The translations under genes were made by a program, and so were the position numbers. Of a stretch of DNA of 64,000 nt, positions 16,913-26,369 are shown piece after piece. Below the pieces are notes generated by a model. That model was not told the origin of the DNA, did not search any database, and was given only the letters and a program-made list of their open reading frames with translations. Numbering within the stretch: the first letter of the stretch is position 1; the number at the start of each line of letters is the position of its first letter. Source of the stretch: Desulfurivibrio alkaliphilus AHT 2 (GTDB lineage Bacteria; Desulfobacterota; Desulfobulbia; Desulfobulbales; Desulfurivibrionaceae); NCBI RefSeq assembly GCF_000092205.1, contig NC_014216.1, positions 2,299,742 through 2,363,741 of the forward strand, read 5' to 3'.

Positions 16913-18046
16913 ATGGATCTGACCACTATTTTTTCATCTTATCCTGCAAAACCTGGTATTTCCCGGCCCCACACGGCTACCGACCCGGTGGGCAAGACGG
17001 ATTTTGCCGAAATGATGGCGGCCGGTCTCAGGCAACCGCCGGCGGCCGGCACTCCCTTCCGCCCTGACCAGGCCGGTCAGGGCTTGCCAAGGCCCGACGC
17101 AACGACGCCGGTTTGGCCGGATACCCCGGAACCACGGCCTTATACCGTCCGTCCCGGCGATACCCTGTCGGGTATTGTCGCCGGCAAGCTGCGGCAAAAC
17201 AGCGTCGCCCATTCCCGGGGGGAACTTTACCGGCTGGTCAACCTGGTGGCCTCCGACAATAATTTGACTAATCCCGACCGGATTTTTCCCGGGCAAAAGT
17301 TGGACGTGGCCAGCATTCCGCAATTTGCGGCCAGCAACCGGTTGCCGGCCATTGCTACTCCCAGCGCCGTACAACAGCAGGGCACCAGTAGCGAGTTGCA
17401 GCCCCCGGCCATGGGGCGGATCAGCTCTTCCTTCGGCATCCGGCTGCACCCGGTCACCGGCCAGGAACAGCATCATGACGGGGTGGATATTGTGCTGCCC
17501 CATGGTACTCCCATTAAGCCCGTGGCCGCAGGGAGGGTAATTGCCGCCGGCGAAAACGGCAATTACGGCCTGACCGTGGATATTGACCACGGCGACGGCC
17601 TTACCTCTCGCTATGCCCATCTCTCACGGGTTCTGGTTGAGCCGGGCCAACAGATCCAGGCCGGGCAGACCATCGCCCGCTCAGGGGCCACCGGCCTGGC
17701 CAACGGACCGCATCTGCACCTGGAAATTCACCAGGACCGCCAACCGGTCAATCCCCTGGCGCTGCTGAGCCGTGACGACATTGAACGGGGACCGCTGCTG
17801 GCCGACGGGACCCGACCCGGCGACCCGGACCCGGAAACCGGTGAGTATACCGTGCAGCCCGGCGACACGCTGTCCACCATCGCCGCCCGGGAACTGCATC
17901 GGCGGGGAGTCGATTTCTCCCCGCAGGAGTTGTACCGGCAGGTGCAGCACCTGGCCGCCACCAACAACCTGAGCAATCCGGACCAGATTGTCTCCGGCCA
18001 ACGGATCAATCTCAGCAGCCTGCTAAGCGACCGGTTCCACGTTTGA
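16913..18046 (+). CDS. LysM-M23-LysM peptidoglycan endopeptidase-like protein
   Basis: A 377-aa protein from ATG 16913. Order of parts: a low-complexity N-terminus (about 75 residues) without a signal peptide; LysM 1 (YTVRPGDTLSGIVAG) near residue 80; an M23 peptidase domain with HHDGVDIVLPHGTPIKP (HxxxD zinc ligands) and GPHLHLEIH (HxH) in the middle; LysM 2 (YTVQPGDTLSTIAAREL) near the C-terminus. M23 enzymes cut peptidoglycan cross-bridges. Absence of a signal peptide and the sigma-54-like promoter suggest export by a flagellar-type route, as for FlgJ-like hydrolases; this is inference, as no flagellar gene lies in the window. It is a lone gene with gaps on both sides. Confidence 0.82.
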   Translation: MDLTTIFSSYPAKPGISRPHTATDPVGKTDFAEMMAAGLRQPPAAGTPFRPDQAGQGLPRPDATTPVWPDTPEPRPYTVRPGDTLSGIVAGKLRQNSVAHSRGELYRLVNLVASDNNLTNPDRIFPGQKLDVASIPQFAASNRLPAIATPSAVQQQGTSSELQPPAMGRISSSFGIRLHPVTGQEQHHDGVDIVLPHGTPIKPVAAGRVIAAGENGNYGLTVDIDHGDGLTSRYAHLSRVLVEPGQQIQAGQTIARSGATGLANGPHLHLEIHQDRQPVNPLALLSRDDIERGPLLADGTRPGDPDPETGEYTVQPGDTLSTIAARELHRRGVDFSPQELYRQVQHLAATNNLSNPDQIVSGQRINLSSLLSDRFHV

Positions 18047-18171
18047 TCCGCCCCGTTTGCCAGGCCGGTGGCCAACCCCCTTTTTGCTTGACGATGGCTT
18101 CCAATTACAGTCAATTAGCGGCAAGTTGCAGGGCTTGGCCTGCGGCATTAGCCTGAAAGGAACCAACAACC

Positions 18172-18666
18172 ATGAATGCAGAAAGCTATACCTACGGCTG
18201 GAACGAAGAGCTGGAAACCTTCCTGCTGGTTAAACTGAAAAACGACCTTAAACAGGCCATGCGGGCCCATGATGAGCAGCGCAAAAACACCATCCGCCAG
18301 ATTATCAGCGAGTTTCCCAAACTTACCGTGCCCATCACCCTTGAGTCTGGGAAAAAGAGCACCCGCCTGAAAAGCGACGAGGAGATTAGCAACGATGATA
18401 TCCAGGGGATTATCAGCGGCCTGGTAAAATCGGAAAAAACCACTCTGGAGCTGCAGGGGCGGGAAAGCTCGCCCTATCTGGAAATTCTTTATTCCTACCT
18501 GCCACAGCCGGCCAGCGCCGCCGAGATAGAAGACTGGATTGCGGCCAACCTGGATCTTGGCCAGTTTAAATCCCCCATAGAGGCCATGGGGCCGATCATG
18601 AAACACTTCGGCAAAAAGGCCGACGGCAACCTGGTTAAGCAGATTCTAGCCCAAAAAACCGGGTGA
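18172..18666 (+). CDS. GatB/YqeY domain protein
   Basis: A 164-aa helical protein. The N-terminal LVKLKNDLKQAMRAHDEQRKNTIRQII and the C-terminal SPIEAMGPIMKHFGKKADGNLVKQILAQK match the YqeY family, which shares the C-terminal helical domain of the GatB subunit of tRNA amidotransferase. YqeY proteins bind tRNA-like substrates by analogy and have no proven enzymatic role. The ATG follows AAAGGAACC. The ComF-like gene starts ten bases after the stop, so the two are probably co-transcribed. The N-terminus carries about 15 residues more than short family members. Confidence 0.85.
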   Translation: MNAESYTYGWNEELETFLLVKLKNDLKQAMRAHDEQRKNTIRQIISEFPKLTVPITLESGKKSTRLKSDEEISNDDIQGIISGLVKSEKTTLELQGRESSPYLEILYSYLPQPASAAEIEDWIAANLDLGQFKSPIEAMGPIMKHFGKKADGNLVKQILAQKTG

Positions 18667-18675
18667 GCAGCCACC

Positions 18676-19443
18676 ATGGCACTTCGCTTGGCGACCATAG
18701 CGCAAGCGGTTTTCGCAGCCTGCCAGGACATTCTCTTTCCGTCCAGCTGCCTGGGTTGCCGAGCCCCACTGCCGGCCTCGCGACTGCCACTTTTCTGCCC
18801 GCCCTGCCGACAACAATTTCAGTGGCTGAACTCGCCGCTTTGCCCCGCTTGCGGCCGCCCCTGGCCGGCCGGCGCCGGGGAAGATCATCTTTGCGGACCT
18901 TGTCTGCAAAAGCCCCCTCTTTTCCAGCGGGCCCGCGCGGCGGTGGTTTACCGGGACCCGGTGGCCGCCGCGATTCAGGCTTGTAAATACCAGGGCGATC
19001 TCGCTGCCCTAAGCTCGCTGGCCGCGCTGGCCCTCCACTCCCCGGCCTTGGATGCAACCCGATCGGCGGCCATTGCGGCGTCCGGTTATGACTTTATTGT
19101 GCCGGTCCCGCTGCACTTAAAGCGCCTGCGTCAACGGGGGTTCAACCAGGCCTTGCTGCTGGCCCGGTCGATTTTTACCGCACAACAGGGCAAAATCCGC
19201 TTTGACCTGCTTAGCCGTGAACGTATGACCCAGCCCCAGACCGGGATGACCGGCAGCCAGCGGCGGCGGAACCTTAAAGGCGCCTTTGTGGCGCCGCAGC
19301 CGGCCATGGTCAGAAAACGTTCACTGTTGCTGGTGGATGATGTTTTTACCACCGGCGCCACGGTTAATGAGTGCGCCAAGGTGTTACGGCAGGCCGGCGC
19401 CGCCAGGGTGGACGTGTTCACCCTGGCCCGGGTCCGTGAATAG
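18676..19443 (+). CDS. ComF-family phosphoribosyltransferase-like protein
   Basis: A 255-aa protein. The N-terminal part holds zinc-finger-type cysteines: CLGC near residue 25, CPPC near 40, CPACGRPW and CGPCLQKPP. Then comes a YRDPVAAAIQACKYQGD helix and a type I phosphoribosyltransferase domain with VPVPLHLKRLRQRGFNQA and the PRPP-binding loop LLLVDDVFTTGATVNECAK near residue 220. This is the full ComF layout. In naturally transformable bacteria ComF supports DNA uptake; elsewhere the role is unclear. It follows the YqeY gene by nine bases and precedes mtnA by 62 bases, all in one direction. Confidence 0.88.
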   Translation: MALRLATIAQAVFAACQDILFPSSCLGCRAPLPASRLPLFCPPCRQQFQWLNSPLCPACGRPWPAGAGEDHLCGPCLQKPPLFQRARAAVVYRDPVAAAIQACKYQGDLAALSSLAALALHSPALDATRSAAIAASGYDFIVPVPLHLKRLRQRGFNQALLLARSIFTAQQGKIRFDLLSRERMTQPQTGMTGSQRRRNLKGAFVAPQPAMVRKRSLLLVDDVFTTGATVNECAKVLRQAGAARVDVFTLARVRE

Positions 19444-19505
19444 CCATACCGTTGCCACCAGCCCTTTTTTTCCCAGCGGGATATTAACGCCAAAGGATAG
19501 ACCAC

Positions 19506-20615
19506 ATGAAAATCAACGGCCGTCACTATCGTACCATCTGGCTGGACAATGATGATCCTGGTTTGGTCAGGATTATCGATCAGCGCCGGTTACCCCATGC
19601 GCTGGTGCTGGAGGACTTGCGCACGGTTGATGATTTCTGCCGGGCCATCAAGGAGATGCATGTCCGCGGCGCCGGCCTGATCGGGGCCACCGCCGGCTTT
19701 GCCATGTACAGCGCTACCCTGGCCGCTTGCGGGGATGACTGCAACCAGTTTCTGCAACAGGCCGCCGCCGCTCTTAAGGCCACCCGCCCCACCGCCAGCA
19801 ACTTGGCCTGGGCCGTGGAGCGGCAACTGGCAACTTTGCTGCCACTGGAAACGTTAGCTGCCAAACAGGCAGCGGCCAAAGCAACCGCCCAGGCCATTGC
19901 CGATGAAGACGCCGCCGCCTGCCGCATGATCGGCGAGCACGGGCGGGAGTTAATCGCCGCCATCAGTCGGCGCAAGGGTGGCCAACCGGTCAATATTCTA
20001 ACCCATTGTAACGCCGGTTGGCTGGCCTTTGTCGATTATGGCTCTGCCACCGCCCCCATTTATGCCGCCCACCAGGCCGGCATTCCGGTCCATGTCTGGG
20101 TGGATGAAACCCGGCCCTGGCTGCAGGGGGCCCGGCTGACCGCCTGGGAACTGGCCGGCGAGGGGGTACCCCATACCCTGATTACCGATAATGCCGGTGG
20201 CCACTTGATGCAGCACGGAAAGGTCGACCTGGTACTGGTCGGTACCGACCGCACCACACGACAGGGTGATGTGGCCAACAAAATCGGGACCTACCTTAAA
20301 GCCCTGGCCGCGCAAGACAATTCCGTGCCCTTTTACGTCGCCCTGCCCTCTTCCACTTTTGACTGGCACTGCCGAGACGGGGTAAGAGAAATACCCATTG
20401 AAGAACGCTCCGGTGATGAGGTAAAATTCGTAACAGGTGTTAACCACCAGGGGCTGGACCAAGAGGTTTTAGTGGCGCCGGCCGCAACGCCGGCGGCCAA
20501 CCCCGGTTTCGACGTCACCCCGGCACGACTGATTACTGCCCTGATCAGTGAGCGGGGGATCATGAAGGCTGAGGAGGCCGAGATTTTGCGACTATACCCT
20601 GAACAGCAAAGATAA
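19506..20615 (+). CDS. mtnA: S-methyl-5-thioribose-1-phosphate isomerase-like protein
   Basis: A 369-aa protein of the eIF2B-like isomerase family. Conserved elements: an HVRGAGLIGATAGFAM loop near residue 52, TRPTASNLAWAV near 93, catalytic cysteine C168 in ILTHCNAGWLA, VWVDETRPWLQGARLTAWEL, and catalytic aspartate D248 in VGTDRTTRQGDVANKIGTY. MtnA converts methylthioribose 1-phosphate to the ribulose form in methionine salvage. The usual VRGAPAIG loop reads VRGAGLIG here, a variant that could reflect another sugar-phosphate substrate such as a 5-deoxyribose or ribose bisphosphate. No other salvage gene is nearby. Length is typical. Confidence 0.85.
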   Translation: MKINGRHYRTIWLDNDDPGLVRIIDQRRLPHALVLEDLRTVDDFCRAIKEMHVRGAGLIGATAGFAMYSATLAACGDDCNQFLQQAAAALKATRPTASNLAWAVERQLATLLPLETLAAKQAAAKATAQAIADEDAAACRMIGEHGRELIAAISRRKGGQPVNILTHCNAGWLAFVDYGSATAPIYAAHQAGIPVHVWVDETRPWLQGARLTAWELAGEGVPHTLITDNAGGHLMQHGKVDLVLVGTDRTTRQGDVANKIGTYLKALAAQDNSVPFYVALPSSTFDWHCRDGVREIPIEERSGDEVKFVTGVNHQGLDQEVLVAPAATPAANPGFDVTPARLITALISERGIMKAEEAEILRLYPEQQR

Positions 20616-20656
20616 TTCGTGTGTACCGCAACACTTCATAGACCAGGAGAATAACA

Positions 20657-20770
20657 ATGGCTGGCTCCGAACACCATCATGAACCCGAAGATCCCACGGT
20701 TTGCTTTAAGGCAGGTATCTTTTTTATTTGCGTCACGGTTGTCCTTGCCATACTGGCTTGGTACAATTAA
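20657..20770 (+). CDS. 37-aa single-span membrane miniprotein
   Basis: The ATG has an AGGAG about nine bases upstream. The first 15 residues are polar and His/Glu-rich (AGSEHHHEPEDPT). The rest forms one hydrophobic span (FKAGIFFICVTVVLAILAW) ending YN. The length and ribosome-binding site make a real gene plausible, but no family is recognised. It follows mtnA by 41 bases in the same direction and precedes a 179-base gap. The N-terminal histidines could bind a metal, which is speculative. Coding potential rests only on the start signal and composition. Confidence 0.5.
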   Translation: MAGSEHHHEPEDPTVCFKAGIFFICVTVVLAILAWYN

Positions 20771-20949
20771 ACAACGTTATTGCGTGTTTTTTTATTGGGC
20801 ACTAACAGCAGTATTTACTTGATAAAACCTACTGAGATCTGTATATTCGGAACAGATTGATATCAACAAAAGGTGACCAATTGTCTCCTGCACTCACCTG
20901 TAAATTGTAGCGCAAAATCAGCAGTATACTTTTTTGGACAAAAAAAGAA

Positions 20950-21909
20950 ATGAAAACCTGGCAGCTTGGCATAGCCCTTCTGGGTGGCGCAGCTTTGCTG
21001 TCCGTGCCCGCCTTGGCATCGGCCGATGAAGCGGCAACGGACAGCAGTGGTGGCCTGTTCAGCACTTCAGTGCTGAGCCGCTTTTTGCCCTCTGCCGGCT
21101 CGCAAGAGGATGCTCCCCCCCGCCAGAGCCTGCCTACCCGTTTCAGCCTGGGTTTTTTTACCACTGGTCAAACTGCCCGCGCAGACACAGCACTCGAAGA
21201 AGATTTTTTAGCCTCATCTTATCTGCAGGACGGCCAGCCTACGCAAATCACTGCCTTGGCAAATTTTGGCTATGGTTCTTACTACGGGGTCTCTCGCCTG
21301 GACACCACCAGTCTTTACCTGTTGCCCGGTCTGGCCGGCCTGGATGAGCTGCCGCGCAGCAGCGAGGTTCCCCGAGATGAGAGCCTGGCTTTAAGCCTGG
21401 AAGCTGGAGTACGTCATCACGATCTCAACACCGGGGTACTCTACGCCTATCAGAGCGGCTACCCTGCTTTGCACCGTCCACACGGGGCCACCGCCCTGCC
21501 CTCCTATATCTTTACCCCCTTGGGTCCGTTGACCGAACAAAACCGTGACCAGCGTGGCCCCAATGGTCATGCCGTCTTTCTCTACCTTGGCTACAACCAC
21601 TCACCCCAGCTGAATCTGCGGGGTAGCGTGGGGCTGGCCAAAACCGGAATCAACAGCAGCGATAGCGAGACCGGTCATCTGCTCAGCGAACAGAGCCGCC
21701 GCTGGGGGATTGACATCGCAGCAACATACAAGCTCCTCGACAACCTGGTCTATCATGCCCATCTGGGCTATGTCAGCATCGATGAAACCCCTTCCACCGC
21801 CGACGCTCCCACCCTGCACACCGGTAGCGACGCCACTCCCCAGTCCGCCGGCGGCCAAGGCCCCGATTCGATCTTTCATATCGGCAGCCATATCCGGATG
21901 ACCTTTTAA
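20950..21909 (+). CDS. Exported, probable outer-membrane protein
   Basis: A 319-aa protein with an N-terminal signal peptide (KTWQLGIALLGGAALLSVPA, cleavage near ALASA-DE). The mature part is rich in alternating hydrophobic/polar segments, for example LANFGYGSYYGVSRLDTTSLY and HAVFLYLGYNHSPQLNLRG, and ends in FHIGSHIRMTF with a terminal phenylalanine, as in beta-barrel outer-membrane proteins. It shows no family I can name. The 179-base region upstream includes an AT-rich stretch but no confident promoter. It is convergent with the HAD gene, 36 bases away. A periplasmic substrate-handling role cannot be excluded. Confidence 0.65.
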   Translation: MKTWQLGIALLGGAALLSVPALASADEAATDSSGGLFSTSVLSRFLPSAGSQEDAPPRQSLPTRFSLGFFTTGQTARADTALEEDFLASSYLQDGQPTQITALANFGYGSYYGVSRLDTTSLYLLPGLAGLDELPRSSEVPRDESLALSLEAGVRHHDLNTGVLYAYQSGYPALHRPHGATALPSYIFTPLGPLTEQNRDQRGPNGHAVFLYLGYNHSPQLNLRGSVGLAKTGINSSDSETGHLLSEQSRRWGIDIAATYKLLDNLVYHAHLGYVSIDETPSTADAPTLHTGSDATPQSAGGQGPDSIFHIGSHIRMTF

Positions 21910-21945
21910 TACCTTTGCCTTTTTACCTGCACCCCTTCGCGACTG

Positions 21946-22635
21946 CTAATTTTGTGCCTGGCGATGGGAGGGTATCAGTTCACTGAAGTAGATAATGGAG
22001 GGGTACTTGCGGGAATAGATCCGGGGGGCCCGACTGCTGGCCCTGGCGACATGAATAAGCTGGCCCAGGCCATGGGTGTTGGCCGCATCCAGGACCCGTT
22101 CGGTGTCGTCGACCAGCATGGTGCGCTCTTTGTCGTAATTAAGCGAGCGCTCAAGCCGGGGCCAGAAATCGGTTTCTTCTTTGGCCAGTCCTATTTCTTC
22201 GGCGCAGACCACCTGATCCCAGTAGCCAGCCAGAGAGGTTTTCCCCAGCTTAATGGCCAGGGTTTTGTGGTGGGCATTGGTGACCAGGTAAATCTGCTTT
22301 TTTAGCCTCCGACAAAACAGCAAAAACTCGACAACATGAGGGTGAACCGCGATCAGCGCGTCCACCCGGCGTTTCAGCGCCGGGATATCCATCCCCAGTT
22401 CCTGAGACCAGTGGTCAAGGTCCGCCCAGGCCAAGGTGCCCTGCAATTGGTCAAATTTGGCCACCAGCCGGCGCCGGGCCTCGTCTATGTCCAGGTTATG
22501 GATCAAGGCGTAGTTTTCCGGCACATAACAGTGCCAGAAGTAATCATCAAAATGGCGATCCAGCAGGGTGCCGTCCAGATCCAGCAGCACGGTGCCAATG
22601 GCTTGCCAGTCTATTTGCGGGGTTATTCTGCTCAT
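21946..22635 (-). CDS. HAD-family nucleotidase-like hydrolase (YrfG type)
   Basis: A 229-aa HAD phosphatase. Motif I is VLLDLDGTLLDRHFDDYFW (nucleophile and acid aspartates), motif II lies near LVTNAHHKT, motif III is the lysine near GLAKEETDFW, and motif IV is TMLVDDTERVL. The DRHFDDYFW continuation and helical cap agree with the GMP/IMP nucleotidase YrfG subgroup. It dephosphorylates small phosphate esters; the natural substrate is not determinable. Its ATG lies two bases after the pyrD stop, so it belongs to the pyrK-pyrD transcript, consistent with a nucleotide role. It ends convergent to the outer-membrane-like gene. Confidence 0.82.
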   Translation of the reverse strand: MSRITPQIDWQAIGTVLLDLDGTLLDRHFDDYFWHCYVPENYALIHNLDIDEARRRLVAKFDQLQGTLAWADLDHWSQELGMDIPALKRRVDALIAVHPHVVEFLLFCRRLKKQIYLVTNAHHKTLAIKLGKTSLAGYWDQVVCAEEIGLAKEETDFWPRLERSLNYDKERTMLVDDTERVLDAANTHGLGQLIHVARASSRAPRIYSRKYPSIIYFSELIPSHRQAQN

Positions 22636-22637
22636 TA

Positions 22638-23564
22638 TCAGGTGATCAGGGTGTTGCGCAATTGATTGATCGACTTTAAGCCCTGTTTGGCCAGGTAGGC
22701 GGCAATGCCCTCGACTATTTCTTCCGTGGCCCCGGGGTTAACGAAATTGGCCGTTCCCACCTGCACCGCATGTGCTCCCGCAACGATAAACTCCAGGGCA
22801 TCCTCGGCGGTCATAATGCCGCCAATGCCAATGACTGGAATCTTTACCGCCTGGGCTGCCTGCCAGACCATCCGCAGGGCCACCGGCTTGATGGCCGGAC
22901 CGGAAAGCCCCCCCACCACATTGGCCAGTCTGGGGCGACGACCGGCCAGATCAATGGCCATGCCCAGCAAGGTATTGATCAGGGAAACGGCATCGGCCCC
23001 GGACTCGGCCACGCTTCTGGCCATCAGTTGGATATCGGTAACATTGGGTGAAAGTTTGATGATTAACGGCAGCTTGCTGGCTCGGCGCACGGCTGCGGTG
23101 ACGGCAGAGGCCATCAGCGGATCGGTGCCAAAGGCCACACCGCCTTCTTTGACGTTGGGACAGGAGATATTGACCTCCAGGGCAGTGACCCCCTCGATTC
23201 CGTCCAGGCGCCTGGCCAATTGCGCGTATTCATCCACCGTGTTGCCGAGAATGTTGACCACCACGGTGGCTCCCAACTCAACCAGCCACGGCAACTTTTC
23301 ATGCAGGAAGGCCTCCACCCCAACATTCTCCAGGCCAATGGCGTTAAGCATTCCGCAGGGCGTTTCCACCACCCGGGGCGGCGGATTACCCGCCCGGGGC
23401 AGCAAGGAGACACCCTTGACCACCACCGCCCCCAGGCGGCTTACATTGACGAAATCCTCGAATTCGCGGCCATAGCCAAAGGTACCAGAGGCGGTCATTA
23501 CCGGGTTGCGGAAGGTGCACCCGGCTATTTCTACTTGCAGATCAACGTCAGTTTCCACCGTCAT
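22638..23564 (-). CDS. pyrD: Dihydroorotate dehydrogenase, class 1B catalytic subunit
   Basis: A 308-aa FMN enzyme from the ATG at 23564, seven bases after pyrK stops; the longer frame to 23648 lies inside pyrK. Motifs: [32 protein letters not shown], the active-site loop [15 protein letters not shown] with the class 1 cysteine, [42 protein letters not shown] and the phosphate site VQVGTANF. It oxidises dihydroorotate to orotate in pyrimidine synthesis, passing electrons to PyrK and on to NAD+. An AGTAAGG-type ribosome site lies upstream, overlapping the pyrK stop region. The next gene is the HAD nucleotidase. Confidence 0.95.
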   Translation of the reverse strand: MTVETDVDLQVEIAGCTFRNPVMTASGTFGYGREFEDFVNVSRLGAVVVKGVSLLPRAGNPPPRVVETPCGMLNAIGLENVGVEAFLHEKLPWLVELGATVVVNILGNTVDEYAQLARRLDGIEGVTALEVNISCPNVKEGGVAFGTDPLMASAVTAAVRRASKLPLIIKLSPNVTDIQLMARSVAESGADAVSLINTLLGMAIDLAGRRPRLANVVGGLSGPAIKPVALRMVWQAAQAVKIPVIGIGGIMTAEDALEFIVAGAHAVQVGTANFVNPGATEEIVEGIAAYLAKQGLKSINQLRNTLIT

Positions 23565-23571
23565 GGTCACC

Positions 23572-24372
23572 TTACTCCCAGCTAATGTCTGCGGCGTTGA
23601 ACACCGGCCCATCTTTGCAAACGTGAAAATACCGCTCTCTTTGACCACTGCCGGCCACAGCGCAACCCAGGCAGGCAGAAAAACCGCAGGCCATCATGGT
23701 TTCCAGCGAGACCTGGCAACTCCAGTCCCGCTCTCGGCAGCGCTGAGCCACCGCCGCCATCATCGGCCAGGGGCCACAGCAAAAGACCTGGCGGAGCTTG
23801 CCATCTTTGCCCCACTCTTTTTCGATCAGCTCCGGCACCAGTCCATGGTGCCCCAGTGACCCATCGTCGGTGGCCACTCGGGGCTCAATCTTCAGGGGGC
23901 CAAAATCGATCAGCAACTGCTCTAATTCCTGCTTGGCACGAGCCCCCAGTAAAACATCCAGGCCAAATTCCGGCAAACGACGCTGGATTTCGCGGGCCAG
24001 GAAGAACAGCGGGGCCACGCCCATCCCGCCGCCAATCAGCCCCAGGCGAGCTCCCGCCCGCGGCGCTGCCAGGTCAAAACCCCGCCCCAACGGCCCCACT
24101 ATCCCCAGTGGTTCACCGGCGCCCAGGGCCGCCAGTTTCCTGGTCCCTTCGCCAAGTACCTTGAACAAGACTTGAATTCGCCCGTGGGGGAAAGTCTGGT
24201 GCAACGAAAAGGGGCGGCTCAAAAGAGGGTCCAGCCCTCTACCGGAGCGCAGCATGACAAATTGTCCCGGTTGCCCTGCCGCCGCTATTTCGGGAGCCAG
24301 AATGGTCAACCGGCATATTGCCGGGCCGAGAGACTCGTTTTTCTCCACTGTTGCCAAAAACTGTCCGGGCAT
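23572..24372 (-). CDS. pyrK: Dihydroorotate dehydrogenase electron-transfer subunit
   Basis: A 266-aa ferredoxin-reductase-type protein. The FAD part holds [12 protein letters not shown] (RxFS motif) and [12 protein letters not shown]; the NAD part holds [17 protein letters not shown]. The C-terminal [2Fe-2S] cysteines are [15 protein letters not shown] and, 14 residues later, [11 protein letters not shown]. This is the full PyrK arrangement that links PyrD to NAD+. It starts the pyrK-pyrD-HAD unit on the minus strand. The 184-base gap to parB upstream holds a small CCATGC/GCATGG palindrome near 24492, no clear promoter. Confidence 0.93.
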   Translation of the reverse strand: MPGQFLATVEKNESLGPAICRLTILAPEIAAAGQPGQFVMLRSGRGLDPLLSRPFSLHQTFPHGRIQVLFKVLGEGTRKLAALGAGEPLGIVGPLGRGFDLAAPRAGARLGLIGGGMGVAPLFFLAREIQRRLPEFGLDVLLGARAKQELEQLLIDFGPLKIEPRVATDDGSLGHHGLVPELIEKEWGKDGKLRQVFCCGPWPMMAAVAQRCRERDWSCQVSLETMMACGFSACLGCAVAGSGQRERYFHVCKDGPVFNAADISWE

Positions 24373-24556
24373 TTTTCTGCGCCTCGTAAGGAGTATTGCA
24401 ATGATTTCTTAAAGTTGCCCAAAGCGACCTGTGGCCAACCGTTAGTCAAAAGACCATGCTCACAGGCTTTTTCAACGGACTGCTCAACAACCATGCCCAG
24501 GGAGCATGGTGTCAATCATCCGGAGCCGGGCCAGGTCCATTCAGCCGCTGTTATTA

Positions 24557-25432
24557 CTACTTGCTATCGGGTTGCAACAAGCCGATTAAACGCTCCAGAT
24601 CATCCGGCGAGTAGTATTCTATCTCCAGCTTGCCCCGTTTGCCGTTTTGCACAATTTTCACCCGGGTGTCGTAGTTTCGCCCCAACTCGGCCGCCAGAGC
24701 CCGGCAATATGATTCCGGCAGGCCATGGCTGGACGATCGATTACTTTTGCCCCCGCCGGCACTGCTTCTTTTTTTGCGCCGCCGTGCCGCCTCTTCCGCC
24801 TGGCGGACACTCAACCCTTTGCTGATGATCTCATCCCGCAACTGCCGCATCTGCTGCTCGTCCTGCAAGCCCAGCAGCACACGGGCATGCCCCATGCTGA
24901 TACGCTCGGCCGCCAGGTCGTCTTTGGCAAAATCAGGCAGTTGATTGATGCGCAGAGCGTTGGCCACGGTGGAACGCTCCTTGCCCACCCGCCGGGCCAC
25001 CTCTTCCTGGGTCAAGCCATACTCCTGGACCAGGCGGAGATAGGCCTCGGCCTCTTCCAGGGGGTTAAGGTCCTGGCGCTGAATATTTTCCACCAGGGCC
25101 AACTCCAGTTGATCCTGGGGGGAGACATCTTTAATTAACACCGGCACTTCGGCCAGGCCTGCCAGCCCAGCCGCCCGCCAGCGTCGCTCCCCGGCGATAA
25201 TTTCGTAACGCTCGTCGTCCAGCCGGCGCACCACCAGGGGCAGCAACACCCCTTTTTCGCGGATCGACTCCGCCAACTGCGCCAGGGCGCCATCGTCAAC
25301 CTTCTTTCTGGGCTGATGGGGGTTGGGCACAATGGCCTGCAGCGGGCAAACCAGATACGGCCTTTTCCCGTCTTCATCATGGGATGGCAGCAGGGCCCCC
25401 AACCCTTTGCCCAGAGGATTTCTTTTTACCAT
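24557..25432 (-). CDS. parB: Chromosome-partitioning protein ParB
   Basis: A 291-aa protein from the ATG at 25432. N-terminal CTP/nuclease-fold domain: PLQAIVPNPHQPRKK, LLPLVVRRLDDERYEIIAGE then RRWRA (the GERRWRA box), and LELALVENIQRQDLNP. The helix-turn-helix is GLTQEEVARRVGKERSTVAN, followed by SMGHARVLLGL and a C-terminal dimerisation tail. A basic linker (AARRRKKRSSAGGGKSNRSS) separates the parts. ParB binds parS and loads SMC/segregation machinery with ParA. A perfect parS lies at 26609-26624. The gene is 124 bases after parA in the same direction. A stretch of Arg/Lys makes the linker unusually charged. Confidence 0.93.
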   Translation of the reverse strand: MVKRNPLGKGLGALLPSHDEDGKRPYLVCPLQAIVPNPHQPRKKVDDGALAQLAESIREKGVLLPLVVRRLDDERYEIIAGERRWRAAGLAGLAEVPVLIKDVSPQDQLELALVENIQRQDLNPLEEAEAYLRLVQEYGLTQEEVARRVGKERSTVANALRINQLPDFAKDDLAAERISMGHARVLLGLQDEQQMRQLRDEIISKGLSVRQAEEAARRRKKRSSAGGGKSNRSSSHGLPESYCRALAAELGRNYDTRVKIVQNGKRGKLEIEYYSPDDLERLIGLLQPDSK

Positions 25433-25556
25433 TGCTCTTGCCCTCTCGGTTCCTTGGCAAGCAACGAGGGGGCTCCCCTGATGCCTGCTCTTTTGCAGTA
25501 CAAGCTTTATGCCCGGCACCCTTCTGCCGGTCTCCCGGCCAAGCGGTTAACCATGT

Positions 25557-26369
25557 TCAGGATTTTTTTTGGTGCCGCAGAAACTCTTTCGCCAGTTGCA
25601 GGTAACTGACGGCCCCGCTGGAGCGCCGGTCATACAGCAGGGCCGGCTTACCGTAGCTGGGCGCCTCACTTAGCCTGACGTTGCGCGGGATCACAGTCTT
25701 GTACAGCCGTCCCTTGAAGTGCTCGTTGACCTCCGAGGCAACCTGATGCGTCAAGCGGTTGCGGCCGTCAAACATGGTCAGCAAAACCCCCTCGATAACC
25801 AGGCGTTCATTGTAGGAGTTTTTGACCAAGCGAATGGTTCTAACCAGTTGGCTCAAACCTTCCAGGGCAAAATACTCGCACTGCAGCGGGATAATCACCG
25901 AGTCCGCGGCGGTAAGGGCATTGATGGTCAACAACCCCAGCGACGGTGGGCAATCTACGAAAACATAATCGTACTCGTCCATCACCGGGTCCAACAGGTT
26001 TTCCAGGTAGCGTTCCCGCTTGCTGGCGCCCATCAGCTCCACTTCAACCCCGATCAGATCGATACGGCTTGGCAGCACCCCCAGCTTCCCTTTCAGGTCG
26101 GCCACCGTCACGATGGCCTCCCGGGCTGGAACGCCATCCAGCAGACAGTGATAAAGGTGCAGCGCCTCTTCCTCCCCCCCCTGAGAGGACTGCTTATCCC
26201 ACCCCAAGCCGCTGGAGGCATTTCCCTGGGGGTCCGAGTCCACCACCAGTACCCTCTTGCCCAGCGCGGCCACCGAAGCGGCGAGGTTGATGGCGGTGGT
26301 GGTTTTCCCCACCCCCCCTTTCTGGTTTGCCATGGCCACCACCTTGGCCCGCCGTTCATTGAGCACCAT
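25557..26369 (-). CDS. parA: ParA/Soj-family partitioning ATPase
   Basis: A 270-aa ATPase from the ATG at 26369, which has GGGGG eight bases upstream; ORF extension to 26444 has no ribosome site. The deviant Walker A is ANQKGGVGKTTTAINLAAS near the N-terminus, with VLVVDSDPQGNASSGLG (A') and YVFVDCPPSLGLLTINA (Walker B). Later motifs include ADSVIIPLQCEYFALEGLSQL and a ParA-type C-terminus. It positions the ParB-parS complex for chromosome segregation. The upstream region to 26686 is 317 bases long, contains the perfect parS, and no ORF that I would defend. Confidence 0.94.
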   Translation of the reverse strand: MVLNERRAKVVAMANQKGGVGKTTTAINLAASVAALGKRVLVVDSDPQGNASSGLGWDKQSSQGGEEEALHLYHCLLDGVPAREAIVTVADLKGKLGVLPSRIDLIGVEVELMGASKRERYLENLLDPVMDEYDYVFVDCPPSLGLLTINALTAADSVIIPLQCEYFALEGLSQLVRTIRLVKNSYNERLVIEGVLLTMFDGRNRLTHQVASEVNEHFKGRLYKTVIPRNVRLSEAPSYGKPALLYDRRSSGAVSYLQLAKEFLRHQKKS

